From assembly GCA_027886175.1 (NCBI GenBank), contig JAJNNQ010000139.1, positions 1,736,001 to 1,800,000 of the forward strand: DNA of 64,000 nucleotides. The letters run 5' to 3'. The notes under the pieces were generated by a model. That model ran no database searches and was not told the origin of the DNA. It worked only from the letters and a program-made list of their open reading frames with translations. The translations under genes and the position numbers were made by a program. Of the stretch, positions 38,801 to 50,647 are shown in pieces (position 1 is the first letter of the stretch; each line of letters begins with the position of its first letter). The DNA comes from Phylloscopus collybita. Its lineage: Eukaryota > Chordata > Aves > Passeriformes > Phylloscopidae.

Positions 38801-39539
38801 AATGCTGTCTGCCTGGCACTGTGGCTATGACTGCTGAAGTTCCATAGAAATGAGGATATCTCCCAGGTGAAATCTACCACCAGGTGGAAGTTTGTCTGCC
38901 CTTGTAGTGCCAAAGCCCTCCTAGAAACGGACATCAGGAACGTGGGGTGGAGACTTTGGTTTCCCTTAGAAATGGGTCACCGTTCGTGTCTAATGCTGTC
39001 TGCCATACACTGGGCTTATGCCTACTAAAATTCCACTAAAATTACATACAAATGAGGATATCTCCCCGATGCAATATGCCACCAGTTGGAAGTTTGTCTG
39101 CTCTTGTAGTGCCAAAAGCCTCCTAGAAACGGACATCAGGAACGTGGGGTGGAGACTTTGGTTTCCCAAGGAAATGGGCCACCGTTGGTTTTCAATGCTG
39201 TTTTCTTGACACTGCGCTTCTGCCTGCTTTAATTCCACTAAAATTCCATACAAATGAGTATATCTCCAAGCTGCAATATGCCACTAGTTGGAAGTTTGTC
39301 TGTTCTTGTAGTGCCAAAGGCCTCCTAAAAACTGACATCAGGAACCTGGCCTGGAGGCTTTGTTTTCCCCTAGAAAAGGGCCACTATTCATGTCTAATTC
39401 TGTCTACCTGTCGCTGGGATTCTGCGCAATTAAATTCCTCTATAATTCTATACAAATGAGGATATCTCCCAGGGGCAATTTACCACCAGACGGAATTTTG
39501 TCTGCCCTTGTAGTTCCAAAGGCCTCCTACAAACTGACA
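35842..39539 (-). repeat. Higher-order repeat copy 1 (full form, 3698 bp)
   Basis: About 19 monomers (mixed 191 and 202 bp) forming the reference unit. The next occurrence of its first landmark (an antisense frame ending at 36066) is at 39540. It includes unusual monomers with TGCATACAAATGAGGATATCTCCAAGG, GGTTCCATAC after TAGGACTGCAGA, and TTAAATTCCTCTATAATTC. Phase is set arbitrarily by that landmark. Confidence 0.85.
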
Positions 39540-41703
39540 TCAGGAACGTGAGGTGGAGACTTTGGTTTCCCATTGAAAAGGTCCACTGTTCGTGTCTAAT
39601 GCTGTCTGCCTGCCACTGGGCTTCTGCCTGCTGAAATTCCATACAAATGAGGATATCTCCTCGATGCAATCAACCACCAGACAAAACTTTGTCTGCCCTT
39701 GTAGTGCCAAAGGCCTCCTACAAACTGACATCAGGAACCTGGAGTGGAGACTTTGGTTTCCCATGGAAATGGGCCACCGTTAGTGTCTAATGTGTGCCTG
39801 CCACTAGGCTTCCGCCTATTAAAATTCCACTAAAATTCCATACAAATGAGGATGTCTCCCAGGTGCAATCTACCACCAGATGGAAGTTTGTCGGCCCCTG
39901 TAGAGCAAGAGGCTTCATACAAATTGACATCAGGAATCTGGGGCAGAGACTTTGGTTTCCCATGGAAAAGGGACACCGTTCGTGGCTAATGCTGTCTGAC
40001 TGCCAGTGGGCTTATGGCTACTAAAATTACATACAAATGAGGATATCTCCCAGATGCAATATGCCACCAGTTGGAAGTTTGTCTCCTCTTGTAGTGCCAG
40101 AGGCCTCCTAGAAAATGACATTAGGATCGTGGGGTGGAGACTTTGGTTTCCCAAGGAAATGGGTCACCGTTCGTGTCTAATGCTGTCTTCCTGCCGCTGG
40201 GATTCTGCCTACTAAAATTCCACTAAAATTCCATACAAATGAGAATATCTCCCAGGCGAAATCTAACACCAGATGGAAGTTTCTTTGCCCTTGTGGTTCC
40301 AAAGGCCTCCTACAAACTGACATCAGGAACCTAGGGTGGAGACTTTGGTTTCCCATGGAAAAGGACCACAGTTCGCGTCTAATGCTGTCTGCCTGGCACT
40401 GGGGTTATGACTGCTGAAGTTGCATACAAATGAGGATATCTCCAAGGTGCAATCTACCACAAGGTGGAAGTTTGTCTGCCCTTGTAGTGCCAAAGGTCTC
40501 CTAGAAATGGACAGCGGGTACGTGGTGTGGAGACTTTGGTTTCCCATAGAAATTAGCCACCGTTCGTGTCTAATACTGTCTGCCTGCCACTGGGCTTCTT
40601 CCTACTAAAATTCCACTAAATTTCAATAGAAATGAGGATATCTCCCAGGTGCAATCGACAACCAGATGGAAGTTTCTATGCCCTTATATTGGAAAATGCC
40701 TCCTACAAACTGACATCAGCAACGTGGGGTGGAGATTTTGGTTTCCCACGGAAAAGGGCCACCGTTCTTGTCTAATGCTGTCTGCCTGGCACTGGGGTTA
40801 TGCCTGCTGAAATCCCTCACAAATGAGGATGTCTCCCAGGTGCAATCTACCACCCGTTGGAAGTTTGTCTGCCCTTGTAGTGCCAAAGGCCTCCTAAAAA
40901 CTGACATCAGGAACGTGCGGTGGAGACTTTGGTTTCCCAAAGAAATGGGCCACCGTTCGCGTCTAATGCTGTCTGCCTGGCACTGTGGCTATGACTGCTG
41001 AAGTTCCATAGAAATGAGGATATCTCCCAGGTGAAATCTACCACCAGGTGGAAGTTTGTCTGCCCTTGTAGTGCCAAAGCCCTCCTAGAAACGGACATCA
41101 GGAACGTGGGGTGGAGACTTTGGTTTCCCTTAGAAATGGGTCACCGTTCGTGTCTAATGCTGTCTGCCATACACTGGGCTTATGCCTACTAAAATTCCAC
41201 TAAAATTACATACAAATGAGGATATCTCCCCGATGCAATATGCCACCAGTTGGAAGTTTGTCTGCTCTTGTAGTGCCAAAAGCCTCCTAGAAACGGACAT
41301 CAGGAACGTGGGGTGGAGACTTTGGTTTCCCAAGGAAATGGGCCACCGTTGGTTTTCAATGCTGTTTTCTTGACACTGCGCTTCTGCCTGCTTTAATTCC
41401 ACTAAAATTCCATACAAATGAGTATATCTCCAAGCTGCAATATGCCACTAGTTGGAAGTTTGTCTGTTCTTGTAGTGCCAAAGGCCTCCTAAAAACTGAC
41501 ATCAGGAACCTGGCCTGGAGGCTTTGTTTTCCCCTAGAAAAGGGCCACTATTCATGTCTAATTCTGTCTACCTGTCGCTGGGATTCTGCGCAATTAAATT
41601 CCTCTATAATTCTATACAAATGAGGATATCTCCCAGGGGCAATTTACCACCAGACGGAATTTTGTCTGCCCTTGTAGTTCCAAAGGCCTCCTACAAACTG
41701 ACA
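39540..41703 (-). repeat. Higher-order repeat copy 2 (2164 bp, eight-monomer deletion)
   Basis: The same unit as copy 1 but lacking 1534 bp, about eight monomers. The hybrid monomer is at about 40323-40547. Left of 40403 it matches copy 1 near 36700 (CACTGGGGTTATGAC); right of 40421 it matches copy 1 near 38258 (GAAGTTGCATAC, then CTCCAAGG). The two parents are identical across the 19 bases 40403-40421, so the exchange lies there. Confidence 0.88.
40403..40421. other. Mapped unequal-exchange tract (19 bp)
   Basis: This 19-bp tract, GGTTATGACTGCTGAAGTT, is identical in the two parental monomers (copy 1 at 36705-36723 and 38239-38257). One base to the left matches one parent (G, not T) and one base to the right matches the other (G, not C). 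The parental positions differ by 1534 bp, which equals the length deficit of copy 2 (3698 - 2164). Confidence 0.85.
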
Positions 41704-44700
41704 TCAGGAACGTGAGGTGGAGACTTTGGTTTCCCATTGAAAAGGTCCACTGTTCGTGTCTAATGCTGTCTGCCTGCCACTGGGCTTCTGCCTGCTGAAA
41801 TTCCATACAAATGAGGATATCTCCTCGATGCAATCAACCACCAGACAAAACTTTGTCTGCCCTTGTAGTGCCAAAGGCCTCCTACAAACTGACATCAGGA
41901 ACCTGGAGTGGAGACTTTGGTTTCCCATGGAAATGGGCCACCGTTAGTGTCTAATGTGTGCCTGCCACTAGGCTTCCGCCTATTAAATTCCACTAAAATT
42001 CCATACAAATGAGGATGTCTCCCAGGTGCAATCTACCACCAGATGGAAGTTTGTCGGCCCCTGTAGAGCAAGAGGCTTCATACAAATTGACATCAGGAAT
42101 CTGGGGCAGAGACTTTGGTTTCCCATGGAAAAGGGACACCGTTCGTGTCTAATGCTGTCTGACTGCCAGTGGGCTTATGGCTACTAAAATTACATACAAA
42201 TGAGGATATCTCCCAGATGCAATATGCCACCAGTTGGAAGTTTGTCTCCTCTTGTAGTGCCAGAGGCCTCCTAGAAAATGACATTAGGATCGTGGGGTGG
42301 AGACTTTGGTTTCCCAAGGAAATGGGTCACCGTTCGTGTCTAATGCTGTCTTCCTGCCGCTGGGATTCTGCCTACTAAAATTCCACTAAAATTCCATACA
42401 AATGAGAATATCTCCCAGGTGAAATCTAACACCAGATGGAAGTTTCTTTGCCCTTGTGGTTCCAAAGGCCTCCTACAAACTGACATCAGGAACCTAGGGT
42501 GGAGACTTTGGTTTCCCATGGAAAAGGACCACAGTTCGCGTCTAATGCTGTCTGCCTGGCACTGGGGTTATGACTGCTGAAGTTCCATACAAATGAGGAT
42601 ATCTCCCAGGCGAAATCTACCACCAGGTGGAAGTTTGCCTGCCCTTGTAGTGCCAAAGGCCTCCTAAAAACTGACATCAGGAACGTGGGGTGGAGACTTT
42701 GGTTTCCCATGGAAATGGGCCACCGTTTGTGTCTAATGCTATGTGCCTGCCACTGGGCTTATGCCTAGTAAAATTCCATACAAATGAGGATATCTCCCAG
42801 ATGGAGTCTACTACCAGTTGAAAGTTTGTCTACCCTTTTAATGCCAATGGCCTCCTACAAACTGACATCAGGAATCTGGAGAGGACGCTTTGGTTTCCCA
42901 TGGAAACAGGACACCCTTGGTGTTTAATACTGCCCCCTTGCCACTGGGCTTATGACTACTGAAATTACATACAAATGAGGATATCTCCCAGACGCAATAT
43001 GCCACCAGATGGAAGTTTGTCTGCTCTTGCAGTGACAAAGGCCTCCTTCAAACTGACATTTGGAACCTCACCTGGAGACTTTGGTTTCCTATGGAAAAGG
43101 CCCACTGTTCATGTTTAATGCTGTCTGTCTGGGCTGCTGAGTACTAAAATACCACTAAAATTCCATACAAATGAGGACATCTCCGATGTGCAATCTACCA
43201 CCAGTTGGAAGTTTGTCTGCCCTTGTAGTACCAAAGGCCTCCTTCAAACTGACATCAGGAACATAGGATGGATAATTTCTTTTTCCATGGAAAAGGGCCA
43301 CTGTTCGTGTCTAATGCTGTCTGAGTGCCAGTGGGCATATGCCTACTAATATTCCCTACAAATGAGGTTATCTCCCAAATAGAATTTCCCACCAGATGGA
43401 AGTTTGTCTGCCCTTGTACTGCCAAAGGTCTCCTAAAACCTGACTTCAGGAACGTGGCATGGAGACTTTGGTTGCCCATAGGAAAAGGGCCACCGTTCAT
43501 GTCTAATGCTGTCTGCCTGCCACTGGGCTTCTACGTGCTGAAATTCCATACAAATGAGGATATCTCCCCGATGCAATCAACCACCAGACGGAAGATTGTC
43601 TGCCCTTGTACTGCCAAAGGTCTCCTAAAACCTGACATCGGGGACGTTGTGTGGAGACTTTGGTTTCCCATGGAAAAGGACCACCGTTCGTGACTAATGC
43701 TGTCTGCCTGGCACTGTAGTTAGGACTGCAGAGGTTCCATACAAATGAGGATATCTCCCAGGTGCAATCTACCACCAGGTGGAAGTTTGTCTGCCCTTGT
43801 AGTGCCAAAGGCCTCCTAGAAACGGACAACAGGAACGTGGGGTGGAGACTTTGGTTTCCCTTAGAAATGGGACCCCGTTCGTGTCTTATGCTGTCTGCCT
43901 GCCACTGGGTTTCTACGTGCTGAAATTCCATACAAATGAGGATATCTCCCCGATGCAATCAACCACCAGGTGGAAGTTTGTCTGCCCTTGTACTGCCAAA
44001 TGCCTCCTAAAACCTGACATCCGGTACGTGGTGTGGAGACTTTGGTTTCCCATGGAAAAGGACCGCCGTTCCCGTCTAATGCTGTCTGCCTGGCACTGTG
44101 GTTATGACTGCTGAAGTTGCATACAAATGAGGATATCTCCAAGGTGCAATCTACCACAAGGTGGAAGTTTGTCTGCCCTTGTAGTGCCAAAGGTCTCCTA
44201 GAAATGGACAGCGGGTACGTGGTGTGGAGACTTTGGTTTCCCATAGAAATGAGCCACCGTTCGTGTCTAATACTGTCTGCCTGCCACTGGGCTTCTTCCT
44301 ACTAAAATTCCACTAAAATTCAATAGAAATGAGGATATCTCCCAGGTGCAATCGACAACCAGATGGAAGGTTCTATGCCCTTATATTGGAAAATGCCTCC
44401 TACAAAGTGACATCAGCAACGTGGGGTGGAGATTTTGGTTTCCCACGGAAAAGGGCCACCGTTCGTGTCTAATGCTGTCTGCCTGGCACTGGGGTTATGC
44501 CTGCTGAAATCCCTCACAAATGAGGATGTCTCCCAGGTGCAATCTACCACCCGTTGGAAGTTTGTCTGCCCTTGTAGTGCCAAAGGCCTCCTAAAAACTG
44601 ACATCAGGAACGTGCGGTGGAGACTTTGGTTTCCCAAAGAAATGGGCCACCGTTCGCGTCTAATGCTGTCTGCCTGGCACTGTGGCTATGACTGCTGAAG

Positions 44701-45400
44701 TTCCATAGAAATGAGGATATCTCCCAGGTGAAATCTACCACCAGGTGGAAGTTTGTCTGCCCTTGTAGTGCCAAAGCCCTCCTAGAAACGGACATCAGGA
44801 ACGTGGGGTGGAGACTTTGGTTTCCCTTAGAAATGGGTCACCGTTCGTGTCTAATGCTGTCTGCCATACACTGGGCTTATGCCTACTAAAATTCCACTAA
44901 AATTACATACAAATGAGGATATCTCCCCGATGCAATATGCCACCAGTTGGAAGTTTGTCTGCTCTTGTAGTGCCAAAAGCCTCCTAGAAACGGACATCAG
45001 GAACGTGGGGTGGAGACTTTGGTTTCCCAAGGAAATGGGCCACCGTTGGTTTTCAATGCTGTTTTCTTGACACTGCGCTTCTGCCTGCTTTAATTCCACT
45101 AAAATTCCATACAAATGAGTATATCTCCAAGCTGCAATATGCCACTAGTTGGAAGTTTGTCTGTTCTTGTAGTGCCAAAGGCTTCCTAAAAACTGACATC
45201 AGGAACCTGGCCTGGAGGCTTTGTTTTCCCCTAGAAAAGGGCCACTATTCATGTCTAATTCTGTCTACCTGTCGCTGGGATTCTGCGCAATTAAATTCCT
45301 CTATAATTCTATACAAATGAGGATATCTCCCAGGTGCAATTTACCACCAGATGGAATTTTGTCTGCCCTTGTAGTTCCAAAGGCCTCCTACAAACTGACA
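41704..45400 (-). repeat. Higher-order repeat copy 3 (full form, 3697 bp)
   Basis: The same monomer order as copy 1. It is one base shorter, because one A is missing in the TATTAAATTCC run near 41983 (TATTAAAATTCC elsewhere). By eye it differs from copy 1 by only occasional substitutions, far fewer than between adjacent monomers, so this duplication is recent. Confidence 0.88.
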
Positions 45401-48400
45401 TCAGGAACGTGAGGTGGAGACTTTGGTTTCCCATTGAAAAGGTCCACTGTTCGTGTCTAATGCTGTCTGCCTGCCACTGGGCTTCTGCCTGCTGAAATTC
45501 CATACAAATGAGGATATCTCCTCGATGCAATCAACCACCAGACAAAACTTTGTCTGCCCTTGTAGTGCCAAAGGCCTCCTACAAACTGACATCAGGAACC
45601 TGGAGTGGAGACTTTGGTTTCCCATGGAAATGGGCCACCGTTAGTGTCTAATGTGTGCCTGCCACTAGGCTTCCGCCTATTAAAATTCCACTAAAATTCC
45701 ATACAAATGAGGATGTCTCCCATGTGCAATCTACAACCAGATGGAAGTTTGTCGGCCCCTGTAGAGCAAGAGGCCTCATACAAATTGACATCAGGAATCT
45801 GGGGCAGAGACTTTGGTTTCCCATGGAAAAGGGACACCGTTCGTGTCTAATGCTGTCTGACTGCCAGTGGGCTTATGGCTACTAAAATTACATACAAATG
45901 AGGATATCTCCCAGATGCAATATGCCACCAGTTGGAAGTTTGTCTCCTCTTGTAGTGCCAGAGGCCTCCTAGAAAATGACATTAGGATCGTGGGGTGGAG
46001 ACTTTGGTTTCCCAAGGAAATGGGTCACCGTTCGTGTCTAATGCTGTCTTCCTGCCGCTGGGATTCTGCCTACTAAAATTCCACTAAAATTCCATACAAA
46101 TGAGAATATCTCCCAGGTGAAATCTAACACCAGATGGAAGTTTCTTTGCCCTTGTGGTTCCAAAGGCCTCCTACAAACTGACATCAGGAACCTAGGGTGG
46201 AGACTTTGGTTTCCCATGGAAAAGGACCACCGTTCGCGTCTAATGCTGTCTGCCTGGCACTGGGGTTATGACTGCTGAAGTTCCATACAAATGAGGATAT
46301 CTCCCAGGTGAAATCTACCACCAGGTGGAAGTTTGCCTGCCCTTGTAGTGCCAAAGGCCTCCTAAAAACTGACATCAGGAACGTGGGGTGGAGACTTTGG
46401 TTTCCCATGGAAATGGGCCACCGTTTGTGTCTAATGCTATGTGCCTGCCACTGGGCTTATGCCTAGTAAAATTCCATACAAATGAGGATATCTCCCAGAT
46501 GGAGTCTACTACCAGTTGAAAGTTTGTCTATCCTTTTAATGCCAATGGCCTCCTACAAACTGACATCAGGAATCTGGAGAGGACGCTTTGGTTTCCCATG
46601 GAAACAGGACACCCTTGGTGTTTAATACTGCCCCCTTGCCACTGGGCTTATGACTACTGAAATTACATACAAATGAGGATATCTCCCAGACGCAATATGC
46701 CACCAGATAGAAGTTTGTGTGCTCTTGCAGTGACAAAGGCCTCCTTCAAACTGACATTCGGAACCTCACCTGGAGACTTTGGTTTCCTATGGAAAAGGCC
46801 CACCGTTCATGTTTAATGCTCTCTGTCGTGGCTGCTGAGTACTAAAATACCACTAAAATTCCATACAAATGAGGACATCTCCGAGGTGCAATCTACCGCC
46901 AGTTGGAAGTTTGTCTGCCCTTGTAGTACCAAAGGCCTCCTTCAAACTGACATCAGGAACATAGGATGGATAATTTCTTTTTCCATGGAAAAGGGCCACT
47001 GTTCGTGTCTAATGCTGTCTAAGTGCCAGTGGGCATATGCCTACTAATATTCCCTACAAATGAGGTTATCTCCCAAATAGAATTTCCCACCAGATGGAAG
47101 TTTGTCTGCCCTTGTACTGCCAAAGGTCTCCTAAAACCTGACTTCAGGAACGTGGCATGGAGACTTTGGTTTCCCATAGAAATGAGCCACCGTTCGTGTC
47201 TAATACTGTCTGCCTGCCACTGGGCTTCTACCTGCTGAAATTCCATACAAATGAAGATATCTCCCCGATGCAATCAACCACGAGACGGAAGATTGTCTGC
47301 CCTTGTACTGCCAAAGGTCTCCTAAAACCTGACATCGGGAACGTTGTGTGGAGACTTTGGTTTCCCATGGAAAAGGACCACCGTTCGTGACTAATGCTGT
47401 CTGCCTGGCACTGTAGTTAGGACTGCAGAGGTTCCATACAAATGAGGATATCTCCCAGGTGCAATCTACCACCAGGTGGAATTTTGTCTGCCCTTGTAGT
47501 GCCAAAGGTCTCCTAGAAATGGACAGCGGGTACGTGGTGTGGAGACTTTGGTTTCCCATAGAAATGAGCCACCGTTCGTGTCTAATACTGTCTGCCTGCC
47601 ACTGGGCTTCTTCCTACTAAAATTCCACTAAAATTCAATAGAAATGAGGATATCTCCCAGGTGCAATCGACAACCAGATGGAAGTTTCTATGCCCTTATA
47701 TTGGAAAATGCCTCCTACAAAGTGACATCAGCAACGTGGGGTGGAGATTTTGGTTTCCCACGGAAAAGGGCCACCGTTCGTGTCTAATGCTGTCTGCCTG
47801 GCACTGGGGTTATGCCTGCTGAAATCCCTCACAAATGAGGATGTCTCCCAGGTGCAATCTACCACCCGTTGGAAGTTTGTCTGCCCTTGCAGTGCCAAAG
47901 GCCTCCTAAAAACTGACATCAGGAACGTGCGGTGGAGACTTTGGTTTCCCAAAGAAATGGGCCACCGTTCGCGTGTAATGCTGTCTGCCTGGCACTGTGG
48001 CTATGACTCCTGAAGTTCCATAGAAATGAGGATATCTCCCAGGTGAAATCTACCACCAGGTGGAAGTTTGTCTGCCCTTGTAGTGCCAAAGCCCTCCTAG
48101 AAACGGACATCACGAACGTGGGGTGGAGACTTTGGTTTCCCTTAGAAATGGGTCACCGTTCGTGTCTAATGCTGTCTGCCATACACTGGGCTTATGCCTA
48201 CTAAAACTCCACTAAAATTACATACAAATGAGGATATCTCCCCGATGCAATATGCCACCAGTTGGAAGTTTGTCTGCTCTTGTAGTGCCAAAAGCCTCCT
48301 AGAAACGGACATCAGGAACGTGGGGTGGAGACTTTGGTTTCCCTTAGAAATGGGCCACCGTTCGTGTCTTATGCTGTCTGCCTGCCACTGGGTTTCTACG

Positions 48401-50647
48401 TACTGAAATTCCATACAAATGAGGATATCTCCCCGATGCAATCAACCACCAGACGGAAGTTTGTCTGCCCTTGTACTGCCAAATGCCTCCTAAAACCTGA
48501 CATCCGGTACGTGGTGTGGAGACTTTGGTTTCCCATGGAAAAGGACCGCCGTTCCCGTCTAATGCTGTCTGCCTGGCACTGTGGTTATGACTGCTGAAGT
48601 TGCATACAAATGAGGATATCTCCAAGGTGCAATCTACCACAAGGTGGAAGTTTGTCTGCCCTTGTAGTGCCAAAGGTCTCCTAGAAATGGACAGCGGGTA
48701 CGTGGTGTGAAGACTTTGGTTTCCCATAGAAATGAGCCACCGTTCGTGTCTAATACTGTCTGCCTGCCACTGGGCTTCTACCTGCTGAAATTCCATACAA
48801 ATGAAGATATCTCCCCGATGCAATCAACCACCAGACGGAAGAATGTCTGCCCTTGTACTGCCAAAGGTCTCCTAAAACCTGACATCGGGAACGTTGTGTG
48901 GAGAGTTTGGTTTCCCATGGAAAAGGACCACCGTTCGTGACTAATGCTGTCTGCCTGGCACTGTAGTTAGGACTGCAGAGGTTCCATACAAATGAGGATA
49001 TCTCCCAGGTGCAATCTACCACCAGGTGGAAGTTTGTCTGCCCTTGTAGTGCCAAAGGCCTCCTAGAAACGGACAACAGGAACGTGGGGTGGAGACTTTG
49101 GTTTCCCTTAGAAATGGGCCACCGTTCGTGTCTTATGCTGTCTGCCTGCCACTGGGTTTCTACGTGCTGAAATTCCATACAAATGAGGATATCTCCGCGA
49201 TGCAATCAACCACCAGACGGAAGTTTGTCTGCCCTTGTACTGCCAAATGCCTCCTAAAACCTGACATCCGGTACGTGGTCTGGAGACTTTGGTTTCCCAT
49301 GGAAAAGGACCGCCGTTCCCGCCTAATGCTGTCTGCCTGGCACTGTGGTTATGATTGCTGAAGTTGCATACAAATGAGGATATCTCCAAGGTGCAATCTA
49401 CCACAAGGTGGAAGTTTGTCTGCCCTTGTAGTGCCAAAGGCCTCCTAGAAACGGACATCGGTTACGTGGTGTGGAGACTTTGGTTTCCCATAGAAATGAG
49501 CCACCGTTCGTGTCTAATACTGTCTGCCTGCCACTGGGCTTCTTCCTACTAAAATTCCACTAAAATTCAATAGAAATGAGGATATCTCCCAGGTGCAATC
49601 GACAACCAGATAGAAGTTTCTCTGCCCTTATATTGGAAAATGCCTCCTACAAAGTGACATCAGCAACGTGGGGTGGAGATTTTGGTTTCCCACGGAAAAG
49701 GGCCACCGTTCGTGTCTAATGCTGTCTGCCTGGCACTGGGGTTATGCCTGCTGAAATCCCTCACAAATGAGGATGTCTCCCAGGTGCAATCTACCACCCG
49801 TTGGAAGTTTGTCTGCGCTTGTAGTGCCAAAGGCCTCCTAAAAACTGACATCAGGAACGTGCGGTGGAGACTTTGGTTTCCCAAAGAAATGGGCCACCGT
49901 TCGCGTCTAATGCTGTCTGCCTGGCACTGTGGCTATGACTGCTGAAGTTCCATAGAAATGAGGATATCTCCCAGGTGAAATCTACCACCAGGTGGAAGTT
50001 TGTCTGCCCTTGTAGTGCCAAAGCCCTCCTAGAAACGGACATCACGAACGTGGGGTGGAGACTTTGGTTTCCCTTAGAAATGGGTCACCGTTCGTGTCTA
50101 ATGCTGTCTGCCATACACTGGGCTTATGCCTACTAAAATTCCACTAAAATTACATACAAATGAGGATATCTCCCCGATGCAATATGCCACCAGTTGGAAG
50201 TTTGTCTGCTCTTGTAGTGCCAAAAGCCTCCTAGAAACGGACATCAGGAACGTGGGGTGGAGACTTTGGTTTCCCATAGAAATGGGCCACCGTTGGTTTT
50301 CAATGCTGTTTTCTTGACACTGCGCTTCTGCCTGCTTTAATTCCACTAAAATTCCATACAAATGAGTATATCTCCAAGCTGCAATATGCCACTAGTTGGA
50401 AGTTTGTCTGTTCTTGTAGTGCCAAAGGCCTCCTAAAAACTGACATCAGGAACCTGGCCTGGAGGCTTTGTTTTCCCCTAGAAAAGGGCCACTATTCATG
50501 TCCAATTCTGTCTACCTGTCGCTGGGATTCTGCGCAATTAAATTCCTCTATAATTCTATACAAATGAGGATATCTCCCAGGTGCAATTTACCACCAGATG
50601 GAATTTTGTCTGCCCTTGTAGTTCCAAAGGCCTCCTACAAACTGACA
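45401..50647 (-). repeat. Higher-order repeat copy 4 (5247 bp, rearranged)
   Basis: The same unit with one loss and one gain. A 382-bp loss (two short monomers) has its exchange tract at about 47474-47508. A 1932-bp internal duplication (ten monomers, two of them long) has landmarks repeating at 47728/49660 and 47919/49851. The arithmetic closes: 3697 - 382 + 1932 = 5247. At least two backward jumps in monomer order are visible, near 48340 and near 48770, so the gain was not a single clean tandem duplication. Confidence 0.8.
47474..47508. other. Exchange tract of the two-monomer deletion, first occurrence
   Basis: Left of this tract the monomer matches the type with ACCACCAGG; right of it, the type with AAAGGTCTCC two monomers away. 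The tract carries a private change (GGAATTTTG instead of GGAAGTTTG). The same hybrid with the same private change recurs near 52722-52760 in copy 5, so the two copies share one ancestral deletion. Confidence 0.75.
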
